Shown here: piece after piece, positions 8,325 through 16,896 of the stretch | Numbering within the stretch: the stretch's first letter is position 1 | Layout: every line of letters begins with the position of its first letter | Origin: Pontibacter ummariensis | Lineage (GTDB): Bacteria; Bacteroidota; Bacteroidia; Cytophagales; Hymenobacteraceae | Direction of reading: 5' to 3' | Length of the DNA stretch: 64,000 bases | Assembly (NCBI RefSeq): GCF_900188175.1 | Contig: NZ_FZOQ01000001.1 | Span: forward strand, 124,001-188,000 | The notes under the pieces: generated by a model | Seen by the model: only the letters and a program-made list of their open reading frames with translations | The model's database searches: none | What the model was told of the DNA's origin: nothing | Program-made: the position numbers and the translations under genes

Positions 8325-11321
8325 TTAGTGCGTCTGCTGTACTTTTGCAGTTGAGGCTATCGGCTCTTTCTTGTCCTTTACCGTATCCACCACAATTGGT
8401 GTAGCGATGAACAATGAAGAGTAAGTACCGGCGATCACACCAATGATCATGGCTAATGAGAAGCCTCGCAGTACCTCTCCACCGAAGAAGAACAGAATCA
8501 CCACCACCAGGAACAGGGTCAGGGACGTAATAACCGTACGGCTGAACGTGCTGATCAGGGCTGGGTTTACAATATCTCTGATGTGTGAACGAGGGTTATC
8601 GTTCATGTACTCACGCACCCGGTCAAAGATTACCACGGTATCGTTAATAGAGAAACCGATGATGGTAAGTACCGCGGCAATGAACACCTGATCCATCTCG
8701 TAAGAGATACCGAACAGGTTCAGGATAGAGAACACGGCGATGATCATCAGGGCATCGTGCAGCAAGGCCACTACGCCACCCAGTGAGAACTGCCACTTAC
8801 GGAAGCGCAGCATCACGTACAGGAAGATACCCACCAGCGACAGCAGGATCGCGATCAAGGCTGTGTTCTGGATATCATCTGCCACGGTAGCGCCTACTTT
8901 AGAAGAGCTTAGTATTTCTGGGTTCAGATCACCGTACTCTTCCAATCCGCTTAGCAAAGCAGCTTTTACCTGCTCATCTGCCTCAATGGCCTCGTTGTCG
9001 GCTAACCAGCTGGTTGTGATCTTCAGGCGGTTAGAGGCACCAAACGTTTTTACTTCGGTACCAGCCTCCTGGAAATCATCTGTCAGGGCAGCACGCACCT
9101 CAGATGCCGGCACAGCCTGATCGAACTCTACTACGTATGAGCGACCACCTTTAAAGTCAACACCCAGGTTAGGGCCTTTGATGAACATAGCGGCAAAACC
9201 GAATGCCAGTATGGCCAGAGACAGCGCATAAGCTGGCTTTCTGTACTTCATCACGTCAAACTTCACGTTTCTGAACATCTTGCCAGACAGCAAGGTCGAG
9301 AACGACAGCTTTCCACCTCTCTTAAAGGCATTCTCTACAAACAGTCTTGAAATAAACACCGATGTAAAGAAAGACGTCACAATACCGATCATCAGCGTGA
9401 TCGCGAAACCTTTTACAGGACCTGATCCAAAGAAGTACAGGATAAAGCCTACCAGGAAGGTTGTTACGTTCGCGTCCAAGATCGTGCTGAAAGCCTTGTC
9501 ATAACCTGCGTTGATTACTTCACGCATGCTCAGTCCTTTCAGGGATTCCTCGCGCATACGCTCGAAGATGAGTACGTTCGCATCCACGGCCATACCGAGT
9601 GTGAGTACAATACCCGCGATACCAGGTAGGGTAAGCGCTGCGCCAAACTGTGCCAGCACGCCCAGGATAAAGAACACGTTGAAAAGCAGGGCAAGGTCAG
9701 CAATGAAACCACCACGGCTGTAGTACGCGATCATGAAGATAACCACAATCGCGAAGCCTGCCAGTGTAGAGATCAGACCCTGGTTAATAGCCTCCTGGCC
9801 AAGAGAAGGACCCACAATAGCTTCTTCCACGATGCGTGTCGGCGCTGGCATTTTACCGGCCTTCAGGATGTTTGCCAGGTCTTGTGCCTCTTCGATGGTG
9901 AAGTTACCAGAGATAGAGGAATTACCACCTGTGATTTCTCCCTGTACAACAGGGGCAGAGTATACATAGTCATCCAGTACGATGGCTACCTGACGGCCTA
10001 CGTTGTTGCCTGTCAGACGGGCCCACTGCTTGGCACCCGTTGGGTTCATGGTCATGGTGATCTCCGGACGGCCTGTCTGGTCGAAGTCCTGACGGGCATC
10101 ATTGATTACATCACCGGTTAAAGGAGCTCTTCCGTCGCGGCCTTTCTTGATCGCGTAGAACTCTACGTATTCCTGTCCTGCATCGCCCTGAATTGGCTTT
10201 ACAGCCCACAGGAACTTCATGTTAGAAGGGAACATGGCACGTACTTCCGGACGGCTGAAGATATCGTTGATTTTAGCCGTGTCGCGTACGTTTGCACCGA
10301 TACCACCAGGCATTTGTGTAAACAGGCTTGCCAGTACACCGCCTTGGGTGTTGTTAGCCAGCGAGTCAAGTGCGGTAGCTGCTGTGTCTACAGTTGCGGC
10401 TGCGATGGCCGCAGAGTCAGAAACAATGGTGTCATTAGCGGCTGCCTGTGCCAGCACGTCCTGCTCAGCTTCTTCTACGATAGACACATCACCTGTCGCG
10501 TCTGTTGTGGTAGGTGCGCCAGTAGCGATGTTCAGCTTGCCGGCTTTCTGCTGCTCGTCCAGGTACTGGCCTAACTGCACAAAGTAAGGGCCGAATTCCT
10601 GTGGAGACCACACTTCCCAGAACTCCAGGTTCGCCATGCCCTGCAAGAGGTTGCGCACGCGGTCCGGGTTATCAACACCAGGTAACTCGATCTGGATACG
10701 GCCAGCCCCTTGGCGCTGGATGTTTGGCTGTGTTACACCGAAACGGTCGATACGGGTACGCAGGATGTTGAAAGAGCGGTCAACGGCGTCATCCACTTCC
10801 TGGTTGATCACCTCAATCACCTCCTCGTTTGTAGACTCGTAGCTGATTCTGCCACGGTTGGCTGTGTTAGAGAAGATGCGGCTCAGGCGGCCATCTGGCT
10901 CAACCTCGTTGTAAGCCTCCAGGAAAAGCGTTGTAAAGCGCTCCTGGCTGTTCGCCTGCATTTCCTGCGCGCGCTCCAGGGCTCTGAGGAAGTTAGGGTC
11001 TTTGCTGTTGCCAGACAGGGCTTTGATGATCTCCACAGGAGACACCTCGAGCACCACGTGCATACCGCCCTTTAGGTCAAGGCCAAGGCCTAACTCGTTT
11101 TCCTTTACTTCCTGGTAGGTAAGGCCTAAAAACACGGGCTCTTTCCATACAGAGTCCAGGTAAGCTTGCTTTCTAATTAGATCTACATTGCCTTGTGCAT
11201 CCGTAGCATATAGCTCGGCTCTGTTTTGCACACTGCGGGCAATAAAAGAGAACGACAAGTAGTACAGGCAGAGCGCCGATACTATAATTGTCATAACGAT
11301 TATTAACGTTTTGTTCCGCAT
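8325..11321 (-). CDS. secDF: Protein translocase SecDF fusion
   Basis: SecD and SecF are joined in one 998-residue membrane protein that uses the proton gradient to pull exported proteins across the inner membrane. The SecD half starts with a membrane helix and carries LGLGLDLKGGMHVVLEV; the SecF half begins around residue 690 (MKYRKPAYALSLAILAFGF) with the matching LGVDFKGGRSYVVEF. Conserved membrane motifs (LTLGMAVDANVLIFERMRE; TIIGFSINDTVVIFDRVRE) are present in both halves. A low-complexity Ala/Thr/Asp-rich insert lies in the P1 region (about residues 265-335). The fused form is normal in Bacteroidota. Confidence 0.96.
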   Translation of the reverse strand: MRNKTLIIVMTIIVSALCLYYLSFSFIARSVQNRAELYATDAQGNVDLIRKQAYLDSVWKEPVFLGLTYQEVKENELGLGLDLKGGMHVVLEVSPVEIIKALSGNSKDPNFLRALERAQEMQANSQERFTTLFLEAYNEVEPDGRLSRIFSNTANRGRISYESTNEEVIEVINQEVDDAVDRSFNILRTRIDRFGVTQPNIQRQGAGRIQIELPGVDNPDRVRNLLQGMANLEFWEVWSPQEFGPYFVQLGQYLDEQQKAGKLNIATGAPTTTDATGDVSIVEEAEQDVLAQAAANDTIVSDSAAIAAATVDTAATALDSLANNTQGGVLASLFTQMPGGIGANVRDTAKINDIFSRPEVRAMFPSNMKFLWAVKPIQGDAGQEYVEFYAIKKGRDGRAPLTGDVINDARQDFDQTGRPEITMTMNPTGAKQWARLTGNNVGRQVAIVLDDYVYSAPVVQGEITGGNSSISGNFTIEEAQDLANILKAGKMPAPTRIVEEAIVGPSLGQEAINQGLISTLAGFAIVVIFMIAYYSRGGFIADLALLFNVFFILGVLAQFGAALTLPGIAGIVLTLGMAVDANVLIFERMREESLKGLSMREVINAGYDKAFSTILDANVTTFLVGFILYFFGSGPVKGFAITLMIGIVTSFFTSVFISRLFVENAFKRGGKLSFSTLLSGKMFRNVKFDVMKYRKPAYALSLAILAFGFAAMFIKGPNLGVDFKGGRSYVVEFDQAVPASEVRAALTDDFQEAGTEVKTFGASNRLKITTSWLADNEAIEADEQVKAALLSGLEEYGDLNPEILSSSKVGATVADDIQNTALIAILLSLVGIFLYVMLRFRKWQFSLGGVVALLHDALMIIAVFSILNLFGISYEMDQVFIAAVLTIIGFSINDTVVIFDRVREYMNDNPRSHIRDIVNPALISTFSRTVITSLTLFLVVVILFFFGGEVLRGFSLAMIIGVIAGTYSSLFIATPIVVDTVKDKKEPIASTAKVQQTH

Positions 11322-11501
11322 TGTTTAGTTAATAAATAGAATAGGAGTTGGTATTGATAAATTTAGTTTACTCTGATAAAGCTCCCGTCGCTTGCCTAGG
11401 CAACTATAATACCAAGTGCATGCGTTCCATCAGGCGTAAGATATTAGCCTGTTCAAGAACAAAATAAGCGAAAGGAGAGAAAAAAGGAGGTAATGTGCTG
11501 C

Positions 11502-11870
11502 CTAGGGGGCGTTGGGTTGGATGGTAACCGGAAAAATTTGTGCAACAAAGCCTGCCCCCGGAGGAACAGCGGTATAAGCCGGCAGCAGCTCATCGGTTGG
11601 GTTGGCAAAGCTTGGTTGCTGTGGCAGTGGCTCCACGGCCTGTTCCAGGCTCAGGACCACAAAAGAAGTGGTCGCTTCTAAGGAAATCTTCTGCTTTACA
11701 ACTGTTTTGCTTTCCGCCTCTGGGGCTAGCTGAGAGCTGTTTTGCTGTGTAGCACCTGGTACCGAAGAATAGGCTACCACCTCCTGGCCGTTGAGCATCA
11801 GCGCCCACAGCAGGGTAACAGACATCAAAAGATGCTTTAGGTGGCAGGATATGGTTTTAGTCTTCGGCAT
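11502..11870 (-). CDS. Small exported hypothetical protein, 122 aa
   Basis: The product has a signal-like hydrophobic stretch (LLMSVTLLWALMLNG, about residues 14-28) after a basic N-terminus and then a Ser/Gln/Pro-rich region with no recognisable domain. It ends VTIQPNAP. It lies between trkA-type and secDF genes on the same strand but with gaps of 50 and 180 bases. The function is unknown; a real short secreted protein is likely but not certain. Confidence 0.5.
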   Translation of the reverse strand: MPKTKTISCHLKHLLMSVTLLWALMLNGQEVVAYSSVPGATQQNSSQLAPEAESKTVVKQKISLEATTSFVVLSLEQAVEPLPQQPSFANPTDELLPAYTAVPPGAGFVAQIFPVTIQPNAP

Positions 11871-11922
11871 TTACAAGGTGTAATTGCAAATGTAATGCCT
11901 TTTATTTAAAAAGAAGGAAATC

Positions 11923-12615
11923 TTAGCGGTTTATATCCAGAAATCGCTTCACGTCCTGCTTTTTGCCGATAAGGATCAGGATATCTGAGGGATAGATAAT
12001 GGTGTCTGCCTTCGGAACACCGATAATGTGCTCCACATTGGTAGGTTTGCCGTCCTGCATCTCCTCAAAAAAGCGCTTAATCGTGATCAGGTTGAGGTTG
12101 TATTTCTCACGGAGCGAAATCTTGGCCAGGCTGCGGTTGGCAATGTTGGGCGGTGTGCTGATCTCCACGATCTCGTAGTTATCCGGCAGGGGGAGGAAAG
12201 TACGGATGCTAGGTTGCAGCAAGCGTTCGGCTACAGTTTTGCCTACCTCACCCTCCGGCGAAAGAATCTCCTGCACACCCATCTTCTCTAAAATACGACG
12301 CTGCTGCTTGTTCGAAGCCCGGGTGATCACGCGCTTGATATTTAACTCCTGCAGGTTTGCTGTCGTGATCAGCAGAGCCTCAAAGTCCTCGCCAATAGCC
12401 ACGATCACAGCATCCATGTCCTGTATGTTCTGTGCTTCCAGGGCACGGATATCGGTCGCATCCAGGGCTACAGCGTAGGCAACATCGTCTTTGATAGCTT
12501 CCACATGGTCCTCATCGTTGTCGATGGCGACCACTTCTGCGCCACGCTCTGCCAGCGTACGGGCAATGGAGTTCCCGAAGATGCCCAGGCCGATAACAGC
12601 AAACTTGTGTTTCAT
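11923..12615 (-). CDS. TrkA/KtrA-type potassium uptake regulatory protein
   Basis: This cytoplasmic gating subunit of a Trk/Ktr potassium channel has an RCK_N Rossmann domain (residues about 1-125, GLGIFGNSIARTLAERG with the nucleotide-binding acidic residue in VVAIDNDEDH) and an RCK_C ligand domain (about 140-230). At 230 residues it is the single-RCK KtrA form. Its start overlaps the udk stop by 4 bases, so it is co-transcribed with udk. No KtrB/TrkH membrane subunit is in the window. Confidence 0.9.
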   Translation of the reverse strand: MKHKFAVIGLGIFGNSIARTLAERGAEVVAIDNDEDHVEAIKDDVAYAVALDATDIRALEAQNIQDMDAVIVAIGEDFEALLITTANLQELNIKRVITRASNKQQRRILEKMGVQEILSPEGEVGKTVAERLLQPSIRTFLPLPDNYEIVEISTPPNIANRSLAKISLREKYNLNLITIKRFFEEMQDGKPTNVEHIIGVPKADTIIYPSDILILIGKKQDVKRFLDINR

Positions 12616-13232
12616 CCTTTTATTTTAGCGTTTAGGAATGTTATGATTACCTCCAGCCCCTTCTCGAAGTGATTGTTGTTGGGGATAATGATGTCTGCGT
12701 CGTTTTTGTACGGTTTGATGTACTTTTCGTACGTAGGGGCCACGTGGTTGGTGTAGCGGTACAGCACATCGTCCAGGTCGTATCCTCGCTCAATCCGGTC
12801 TCGCACGATGCGGCGCTGCAGCTTGATGTACTCTTTGGCGTCGATGTATACTTTCAGGTCCAGCAGCTTGGCGATCTCCTCAAAGTAGAAGACAAAGATA
12901 CCCTCCACCACCACAATAGGAGCCGGCCGGAACTCCAGCTGCTTGGGTACTACGTTGGGATTATTGAAGGTGTACTCGGTGCGGTAAACCGTCTCGCCCT
13001 GGCTTACCTTCAAAATGTCGTGTGCGTACGCTTCGTCGTCGATACAGGAAGGGAGATCGAAGTTAACGATGCCGTTCCTGTCGCGGGTCTGTAGCTCGCG
13101 CGGCTTGTAATAGTTGTCCTGAGAGATGAGACAAACGTTTTCAGGTGCAAACGATGTCAGTAGCTTGTTCAAAAAAGTCGTTTTTCCTGAAGCACTACCT
13201 CCTGTAATCCCGACGATAAATGGCTTTTGCAT
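12612..13232 (-). CDS. udk: Uridine kinase
   Basis: The enzyme phosphorylates uridine and cytidine with ATP or GTP in pyrimidine salvage. The 206-residue protein shows the P-loop VGITGGSASGKTTF, then DNYYKPRE and NFDLPSCIDDE typical of the family, and VVVEGIFVFY. It is first in a two-gene leftward unit with the TrkA-type gene; a -7 box lies 22-30 bases upstream of its ATG. Confidence 0.95.
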   Translation of the reverse strand: MQKPFIVGITGGSASGKTTFLNKLLTSFAPENVCLISQDNYYKPRELQTRDRNGIVNFDLPSCIDDEAYAHDILKVSQGETVYRTEYTFNNPNVVPKQLEFRPAPIVVVEGIFVFYFEEIAKLLDLKVYIDAKEYIKLQRRIVRDRIERGYDLDDVLYRYTNHVAPTYEKYIKPYKNDADIIIPNNNHFEKGLEVIITFLNAKIKG

Positions 13233-13254
13233 AGGAAGCTATGGTTTCAGACCA

Positions 13255-13262
13255 CAAAATTA
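13255..13262 (-). promoter_or_regulatory. -7 box for udk-trkA unit
   Basis: On the minus strand this reads TAATTTTG, a match to TAnnTTTG. The predicted start near 13248 gives a leader of about 15 bases before the udk ATG. Confidence 0.45.
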
Positions 13263-13310
13263 AGACTTTAGCTACAAGAAGGCCAAGGTAGCCCGCAATT
13301 AATTTGTGTT

Positions 13311-13892
13311 TTATGGCTGTGCCTTCAGGAAGTCTACCAGCTTGCGGATAGCGCGTCCGCGGTGGCTGATGGCGTTCTTTTCCTCGGCGCTCATCTCCGC
13401 AAAGGTCCTGTCGTAACCCTCTGGCACAAACACAGGGTCGTAGCCAAAGCCTTTATTCCCTTTCCACTCCTTCGTGATATGGCCCTCCACAATGCCTTCG
13501 AACTGGTGCTCCTTACCATCCAAAATCAGGGTAACAGAAGTACGGAAGCGGGCTTTGCGGTTCTCGTGTGCTGCCAGGTTCTGTAGCAGGAGCTGGATAT
13601 TATCGTTATCAGAGCGCTGCGGACCGGCATAGCGGGCCGAGTAAACGCCGGGAGCGCCGTTTAGTGCTTCCACTTCCAGACCAGTGTCATCGGCGAAGCA
13701 GCTCACCCGGTAATTTTCCCACACATAGGCTGCCTTCTGGCGCGAGTTACCCTCCAATGTGTCCTGGTCCTCTGCCAGTTCTTCGTGGCAACCGATGTCC
13801 TGGAGGCTAAGTAAATTGTACTTGCCCGCCAGCATCTGGCTTACTTCGGCTAACTTGTGTCTGTTATTAGTGGCAAAGCAAAGCTGCTTCAT
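13311..13892 (-). CDS. rdgB: dITP/XTP pyrophosphatase RdgB
   Basis: RdgB (Ham1 family) hydrolyses dITP, ITP and XTP to monophosphates, keeping deaminated purines out of DNA and RNA. The 193-residue protein carries ATNNRHKLAEV at the N-terminus, the FADDTGLEVEALNGAPGV signature with its metal-binding acidic residues, GYDPVFVPEG and the C-terminal SHRGRA. It stands alone between udk and the phosphoribosyltransferase gene, all on the same strand with gaps near 80-100 bases. Confidence 0.96.
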   Translation of the reverse strand: MKQLCFATNNRHKLAEVSQMLAGKYNLLSLQDIGCHEELAEDQDTLEGNSRQKAAYVWENYRVSCFADDTGLEVEALNGAPGVYSARYAGPQRSDNDNIQLLLQNLAAHENRKARFRTSVTLILDGKEHQFEGIVEGHITKEWKGNKGFGYDPVFVPEGYDRTFAEMSAEEKNAISHRGRAIRKLVDFLKAQP

Positions 13893-13997
13893 GTTTAATG
13901 CTTTAAGGATTTAGTGACTGTGCAGTTTTAACGGCTGTCTTCATAACAGTATTGGAATTCAGGACCATCCCTTCAGTAACCTAGCTATGTAACAGAA

Positions 13998-14513
13998 TTA
14001 ATGCAGGTAAGCTCCGTATAGATCCTCGTTTAGGCGCACCAGTACGTGCTCGTTTAGAGTAGTGGCCAAAGAATAGCCGGTATAGGTAGCAGCTACCGGA
14101 AACAGCGGGTGATGGCGATCTACCAGGGTAGCAATCTCCACCTTCCTAGGGTTTCGTGGCAGAAATGTATGCAGGGTATAGGCCAGTGTTTTGCCGGTGT
14201 TCAGCACGTCATCCACAATCACAACAGCTTTATCCTGGAGGGACACCTCTTTCGGGGAGAGCTCTACGGGCTGCTCCAGGGGAGCGGTTTTATCGAGGGT
14301 AACACGTAGGAGCTGTACCTTGAGCGTGGACACCTGCTGTAGGCGCTTCATAAGCATTTCGGCCAGCGTGTACCCGTTTGGGTGAATGCCGGCCAGTACA
14401 AGCTCTTCAGCCTCAAAGTTCTGCTCGTATATCTCGTAAGCAATGCGCGTAATCTTTTGCTCTATCTGCTGCCTGTCTAGTATCAGGTTCTGTTGCTGTT
14501 CTTGTGGTGCCAT
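13998..14513 (-). CDS. PyrR-like phosphoribosyltransferase
   Basis: This is a type I phosphoribosyltransferase of 171 residues with the PRPP loop VVIVDDVLNTGKTLAYTL. The overall layout (ILDRQQIEQKITRIAYEI near the start, LVDRHHPLFPVAATYTG near the end) matches PyrR, the uracil phosphoribosyltransferase and pyr-operon attenuator of Bacillus. No pyr genes or PyrR-binding RNA are visible here, so a role in attenuation is not supported; a salvage role is as likely. Confidence 0.8.
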   Translation of the reverse strand: MAPQEQQQNLILDRQQIEQKITRIAYEIYEQNFEAEELVLAGIHPNGYTLAEMLMKRLQQVSTLKVQLLRVTLDKTAPLEQPVELSPKEVSLQDKAVVIVDDVLNTGKTLAYTLHTFLPRNPRKVEIATLVDRHHPLFPVAATYTGYSLATTLNEHVLVRLNEDLYGAYLH

Positions 14514-14611
14514 GCTTCTGTAGGGGGTGTAAACTGTTTAAGGCAAATTTAACAAGATTTCGGAACGGCGTAATAAGTAAAAAGATCTCCAAAATAATTT
14601 GGCCCTTAGGA

Positions 14612-14641
14612 TTTTACTTTCAAAAAAACTTGCTAAATTTG
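14612..14641 (+). promoter_or_regulatory. Promoter of rpmE2
   Basis: TAAATTTG at 14634-14641 fits the -7 consensus TAnnTTTG. TTTT (14612-14615) lies near the -33 position at about the usual 19-base spacing. The predicted start leaves a leader of about 35 bases before the ATG at 14682. Confidence 0.5.
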
Positions 14642-14681
14642 CAGTCCGATTGCGAATTAAGGTTAATTAACGTTTATAATA

Positions 14682-14924
14682 ATGAAAAAAGGCATTCATC
14701 CAGAATACAGGGAGGTGGTTTTCCAGGACATGACGAGCGATTTCAAATTCATCACTCGTTCTACTATGACCTCTGATGAGACCATCACAATGGAAGATGG
14801 CAAAGAGTATCCTGTGATCAAGGTGGAAGTTTCTTCTGCTTCTCACCCTTTCTACACAGGTAAAAACATCTTCGTGGATACCGCTGGTCGCGTGGAGAAA
14901 TTCAACAAGCGTTACAAAAAATAA
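14682..14924 (+). CDS. rpmE2: 50S ribosomal protein L31 type B
   Basis: The 80-residue protein begins [16 protein letters not shown] and carries the type B pattern ([20 protein letters not shown], ending FNKRYKK). The zinc-binding cysteines of type A L31 are absent, so this is the zinc-independent form. It has its own promoter box and a terminator, so it is transcribed alone. Confidence 0.96.
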   Translation: MKKGIHPEYREVVFQDMTSDFKFITRSTMTSDETITMEDGKEYPVIKVEVSSASHPFYTGKNIFVDTAGRVEKFNKRYKK

Positions 14925-14958
14925 GCGGTTTATTCCGGTTAAAACGTTTCAAAGAGAG

Positions 14959-14994
14959 GTCTTCCTGATAATTCGGGAAGACTTTTTTATTTTG
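14959..14994 (+). terminator. Terminator after rpmE2
   Basis: GTCTTCC (14959-14965) pairs with GGAAGAC (14976-14982), followed by TTTTTTA. The downstream 20 bases 14974-14993 recur exactly at 15556-15575. Confidence 0.85.
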
Positions 14995-15078
14995 CGCTTC
15001 CTTAAGAGGAAGGTAGTTGGCCCGGTTTGTGTTTTCAGCTAATCTATATATAGTATTATACACTTACAGTAAGAAGCT

Positions 15079-15513
15079 ATGCAATCGAAACTTACCCGGG
15101 CATGCACGGCGGCAGTGTTAGCTGTTCTAATCTCCTGCGATAAAGACAAGGACAACGTCGCGCCTGCACCTGTGGGTGTAGATAAAGTTGTGAGGTTTGA
15201 GATCTTCGCGACTAAGGATTACACAACGCACTATTACGCCGATTATGATGCTAAGGTCAGCCTTTGGATAGTGCGGACGGATAAGGCCACCATGAAAGAA
15301 ATTGTCGTGCTGGATACAACCTTTACCAGGCCCCTGAAAGCGTTTCCGCTTGAGGCAGACAAGTTGGTTATAAGCAAAAAGATAACAGGCGTGGCAGACC
15401 AAAATGAATGGATAGGAGTAGGTAGCGGGACTAGAATGGGGGCAGAAGCCTATAGCAGCTACGAGTCGTTCCCTGCAGATGTAAGAGAGAAAAGAGTAGA
15501 AGTAAAACTGTAA
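15079..15513 (+). CDS. Putative lipoprotein, 144 aa
   Basis: The N-terminus (MQSKLTRACTAAVLAVLISC) is a lipoprotein signal with a lipobox-like LISC, followed by a charged DKDKDN linker. The rest is a beta-rich domain of about 115 residues with no family I recognise. It is inserted between rpmE2 and the GlmU-like gene and is flanked by two near-identical terminators, which suggests that it arrived by an insertion or duplication event. Confidence 0.7.
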   Translation: MQSKLTRACTAAVLAVLISCDKDKDNVAPAPVGVDKVVRFEIFATKDYTTHYYADYDAKVSLWIVRTDKATMKEIVVLDTTFTRPLKAFPLEADKLVISKKITGVADQNEWIGVGSGTRMGAEAYSSYESFPADVREKRVEVKL

Positions 15514-15539
15514 AATTGATGCTTTCGTTAATAAAGCGG

Positions 15540-15576
15540 GTCTTCTCACATTAATCGGGAAGACTTTTTTATTTTT
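15540..15576 (+). terminator. Terminator after the lipoprotein gene
   Basis: GTCTTC (15540-15545) pairs with GAAGAC (15559-15564), followed by TTTTTTATTTTT. The right arm and tail are a 20-base exact copy of the terminator after rpmE2. The tail ends only 6 bases before the next ATG. Confidence 0.75.
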
Positions 15577-15582
15577 GTGTCT

Positions 15583-16788
15583 ATGAATATTATTCTTTTT
15601 GATGATCCAACTATCCGGCAGGATTTATTGCCGCTGACCTTTACCCGGCCTGTGGCTGAGATCCGCGTCGGCATTCTGACGATAGCGGATAAGTGGCGCC
15701 AATACATGGGCGAGGCTGTTTCTTACCTCACACAGCCTTACCTGAATCAGAAGTTTACGCTGTGCCATGGTACCCATAACCTTTACATTAACGGTGCCGT
15801 GTGCCCCGACGAGCACATTGTAGCGTCGATTCGATCTCTGAAGATGGGGGAGGCGCTGTACCACAAGGGACTTTTGGTGGCCATTAACGGAGACAACGTG
15901 GAGTTGCAAGATGTGGAGGAAGTAGCGAATTATGCCTCGTCGAAGAGCCAGGAGTGTAGCAACTGTACCATTATACGGGACGTGTGGGATATTTTCCTGT
16001 ACAACGGTGAGCAGATACGGAGCGACTTTAAGTTGCTGACGGCGGGGCGGCAGAGCCAGCCGGTAAATGATAAGTACACGGCAGTGTACAACGAGGAAAA
16101 CATCTTTATAGAGGAAGGCGCTAAGATAAGGGCTGCCATCCTGAATGCAGAGAACGGGCCGATTTACATTGGCAAGAATGCGCAGGTGCATGAGGGAGCC
16201 GTGATCAAAGGGCCGTTTGCACTTGGCGAGGAAAGCAATGTGAACGTGGGCGGCAAGATGCGCGGCGATGTGAGCATCGGACCTTTCTGCAAGGTAGGTG
16301 GCGAAGTGGCTGCCTCTGTTATCTTTGGCTATACCAACAAAGGGCATGAGGGCTACCTGGGCAACTCGGTGCTAGGCGAGTGGTGCAATTTAGGGGCCGA
16401 TACCAACACCTCGAACCTGAAGAACAACTATGCCGAGGTAAAGATTTGGAACTATGCCAAAGGGGGGTTCAAAAAAACCGGGCAGCAGTTCTGCGGACTT
16501 ATCATGGGCGACCACAGTAAGTGTGGCATCAACACGATGTTTAACACGGGTACAGTCGTGGGCGTGAGCGCGAATATCTTTGGGGCCGGTTTTCCGCGCA
16601 ATTTTATCCCGTCTTTTAGCTGGGGCGGGGCGGCTGGTTTTGAGACTTTCCAGTTGCGCAAGGTATACGAAGTAGCTGAAAAGGTGATGGAGCGCCGCCA
16701 AGTGGCATTCGACGAGGTGGAGAAGGCCATCATAGATGACGTTTTTGAGCAAACAAAGCAGTACAGAGTGTGGGATAAGAAGGACTAG
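15583..16788 (+). CDS. GlmU-like putative sugar nucleotidyltransferase
   Basis: The 401-residue protein has an N-terminal domain of the NTP_transf_4 type (MNIILFDDPTIRQDLLPLTF) and a C-terminal left-handed beta-helix of hexapeptide repeats (about residues 180-340, IYIGKNAQVHEGAVIKGPF). Bacteroidota carry this GlmU-related family; the likely work is on sugar-1-phosphates or acyl/acetyl transfer for envelope sugars. A GTG two codons earlier (15577) is possible, but ATG at 15583 suits the family start. The gene begins right after the T-tract of a terminator. Confidence 0.85.
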   Translation: MNIILFDDPTIRQDLLPLTFTRPVAEIRVGILTIADKWRQYMGEAVSYLTQPYLNQKFTLCHGTHNLYINGAVCPDEHIVASIRSLKMGEALYHKGLLVAINGDNVELQDVEEVANYASSKSQECSNCTIIRDVWDIFLYNGEQIRSDFKLLTAGRQSQPVNDKYTAVYNEENIFIEEGAKIRAAILNAENGPIYIGKNAQVHEGAVIKGPFALGEESNVNVGGKMRGDVSIGPFCKVGGEVAASVIFGYTNKGHEGYLGNSVLGEWCNLGADTNTSNLKNNYAEVKIWNYAKGGFKKTGQQFCGLIMGDHSKCGINTMFNTGTVVGVSANIFGAGFPRNFIPSFSWGGAAGFETFQLRKVYEVAEKVMERRQVAFDEVEKAIIDDVFEQTKQYRVWDKKD

Positions 16789-16828
16789 TTGTCGAGTATC
16801 TGCTTTGTAACAGTTTATTTAAATATTA

Positions 16829-16856
16829 CTTCCCAGTTTTAGATAGAGCTGGGAAG
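16829..16856. repeat. Inverted repeat between GlmU-like gene and holB
   Basis: CTTCCCAG (16829-16836) and CTGGGAAG (16849-16856) form an 8-bp stem with a 12-base loop. No T-run follows, so a terminator role is doubtful. Confidence 0.4.
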
Positions 16857-16896
16857 CGTTCAGGTATTCAAAAATTCTTTACTTATAATTAGAGAG

